A program made the position numbers and the translations under genes. From Gammaproteobacteria bacterium (GTDB lineage: Bacteria; Pseudomonadota; Gammaproteobacteria; SZUA-229): DNA of 6,454 bases. The notes under the pieces were generated by a model. The model saw only the letters and a list, made by a program, of their open reading frames with translations, was not told where the DNA came from and did no database searches. The DNA lies in the NCBI GenBank assembly GCA_027858635.1, contig JAQICG010000287.1, forward strand, positions 1 to 6,454, given 5' to 3'. Below, piece after piece: positions 6,163-6,454 of the stretch (the first letter of the stretch is position 1; every line of letters starts with the position of its first letter).

Positions 6163-6330
6163 ATGAGTGGTGGTTGGGGCTGTCCGCACGAGGCCGATGG
6201 CAAATGTCAGCGGGTAGAAAACAGACCCTGCGATCCAGGCATGAAAGGATGCATTCTCGCGGGGCGGTTTATTTTTAGTGATGACGCTAAGAATACTGAA
6301 GCAGCGAAGAAGAAGAAGAAAATTAAATAG
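6163..6330 (+). CDS. Small four-cysteine protein of unknown function
   Basis: This 55-residue protein begins MSGGWGCPHEADGKC. It has four cysteines at 7, 15, 23 and 30 with regular spacing (C-x7-C-x7-C-x6-C), followed by the compact block CDPGMKGCILAGRFIF (23-38) and a lysine-rich tail ending KKKKKIK. The cysteine set, with H9, would suit a zinc or iron-sulfur site, but that is inference. I have an impression that small proteins with a GWGCPHE...CDPGMKGC...GRF pattern occur in other gammaproteobacteria, but cannot confirm it. No signal peptide or membrane segment is seen, so it is probably cytoplasmic. Support for coding: a good promoter at 6089-6117, AGG (6152-6154) 8 bases before the ATG, and strongly non-random composition. 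The lysine tail is encoded by a run of AAG triplets (about 6306-6322). Confidence 0.8.
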   Translation: MSGGWGCPHEADGKCQRVENRPCDPGMKGCILAGRFIFSDDAKNTEAAKKKKKIK

Positions 6331-6368
6331 TTGGTGGTGGATTTTAGTGGGGGTTCTTTATCCTTTGC

Positions 6369-6398
6369 TGTCATCTCGAACGCATGTGAGAGATCTTT
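6369..6398. repeat. Short palindromic sequence, possible dispersed repeat
   Basis: TGTCATCTCGAACGCATGTG followed by AGAGATCTTT contains the inverted arms ATCTC (6373-6377) and GAGAT (6390-6394). Its general form (GTCAT-CTCGA...GTGAGAGATCTTT) resembles intergenic palindromes that are often present in many copies in bacterial genomes. Only one copy is in the window, so being a repeat is inferred. It lies in non-coding DNA after the small four-cysteine gene. Confidence 0.35.
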
Positions 6399-6412
6399 GT
6401 TTTATCTTCCAG

Positions 6413-6432
6413 CATCAATAAACTGATGTTTT
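6413..6432 (+). terminator. Weak hairpin with a short T-run after the small gene
   Basis: CATCA (6413-6417) and TGATG (6424-6428) can pair around the loop ATAAAC, followed by TTTT (6429-6432). The stem is short and AT-rich, so termination would be inefficient. It is the only terminator-like structure seen downstream of the four-cysteine gene before the window ends. Confidence 0.25.
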
Positions 6433-6454
6433 ACGGGTAGTGGGTTCCCGCACC

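Noticed and set aside
6435..6454. GGTTC-like stretch at the right edge that might start a tRNA
   Set aside because: Too little sequence remains to form tRNA arms, and no acceptor or anticodon stem can be matched on either strand.
1..6454. CRISPR array, phage, toxin-antitoxin or defence system
   Set aside because: No spaced direct repeats, integrase, nuclease or paired small toxin/antitoxin genes are present. All larger genes are well-known housekeeping or stress genes.

Overview
The window reads as ordinary chromosomal DNA from a gammaproteobacterium. Gene content and gene order both point there: the bc1 operon petA-petB-petC followed by sspA on one strand, with a divergent periplasmic stress protease (DegS/AlgW type) and hisC next to it. 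From established knowledge, related arrangements occur in Pseudomonas and relatives. The sequence does not fix a genus. Aerobic or otherwise respiratory metabolism is implied by the bc1 complex.

Layout from left to right. At 1-152 (minus) is the N-terminal third or less of SspA, cut by the window edge. At 200-364 is a near-perfectly symmetric fold-back element with 21-base terminal inverted repeats (one mismatch), TA at both borders and no coding capacity; it is best explained as a MITE. Its right border lies inside the stop codon of petC. At 362-2912 (minus) are petC, petB and petA, packed with 1- and 4-base overlaps and good ribosome binding sites; they encode cytochrome c1, cytochrome b and the Rieske protein of ubiquinol:cytochrome c oxidoreductase. 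A divergent intergenic region (2913-3125) separates them from a membrane-anchored DegS/AlgW-type serine protease (3126-4265, plus), which converges on hisC (4343-5434, minus). A second divergent gap (5435-5560) carries a candidate heat-shock promoter ahead of an Hsp20 small heat-shock protein (5561-6007, plus), which ends at a textbook intrinsic terminator (6035-6059).

The right end holds a 55-residue, four-cysteine protein (6163-6330, plus). It has a strong sigma70-type promoter whose 17-base spacer contains a perfect 5-base inverted repeat. The final ~120 bases hold only short palindromes.

Functionally the window combines respiration (bc1), envelope and cytoplasmic proteostasis (DegS, Hsp20), stringent or acid stress regulation (SspA) and histidine biosynthesis (HisC). 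I see no new multi-gene system. The most notable items are the MITE that seems to have supplied the last base of the petC stop codon while separating petC from sspA, and the small cysteine-rich protein with its palindromic promoter.
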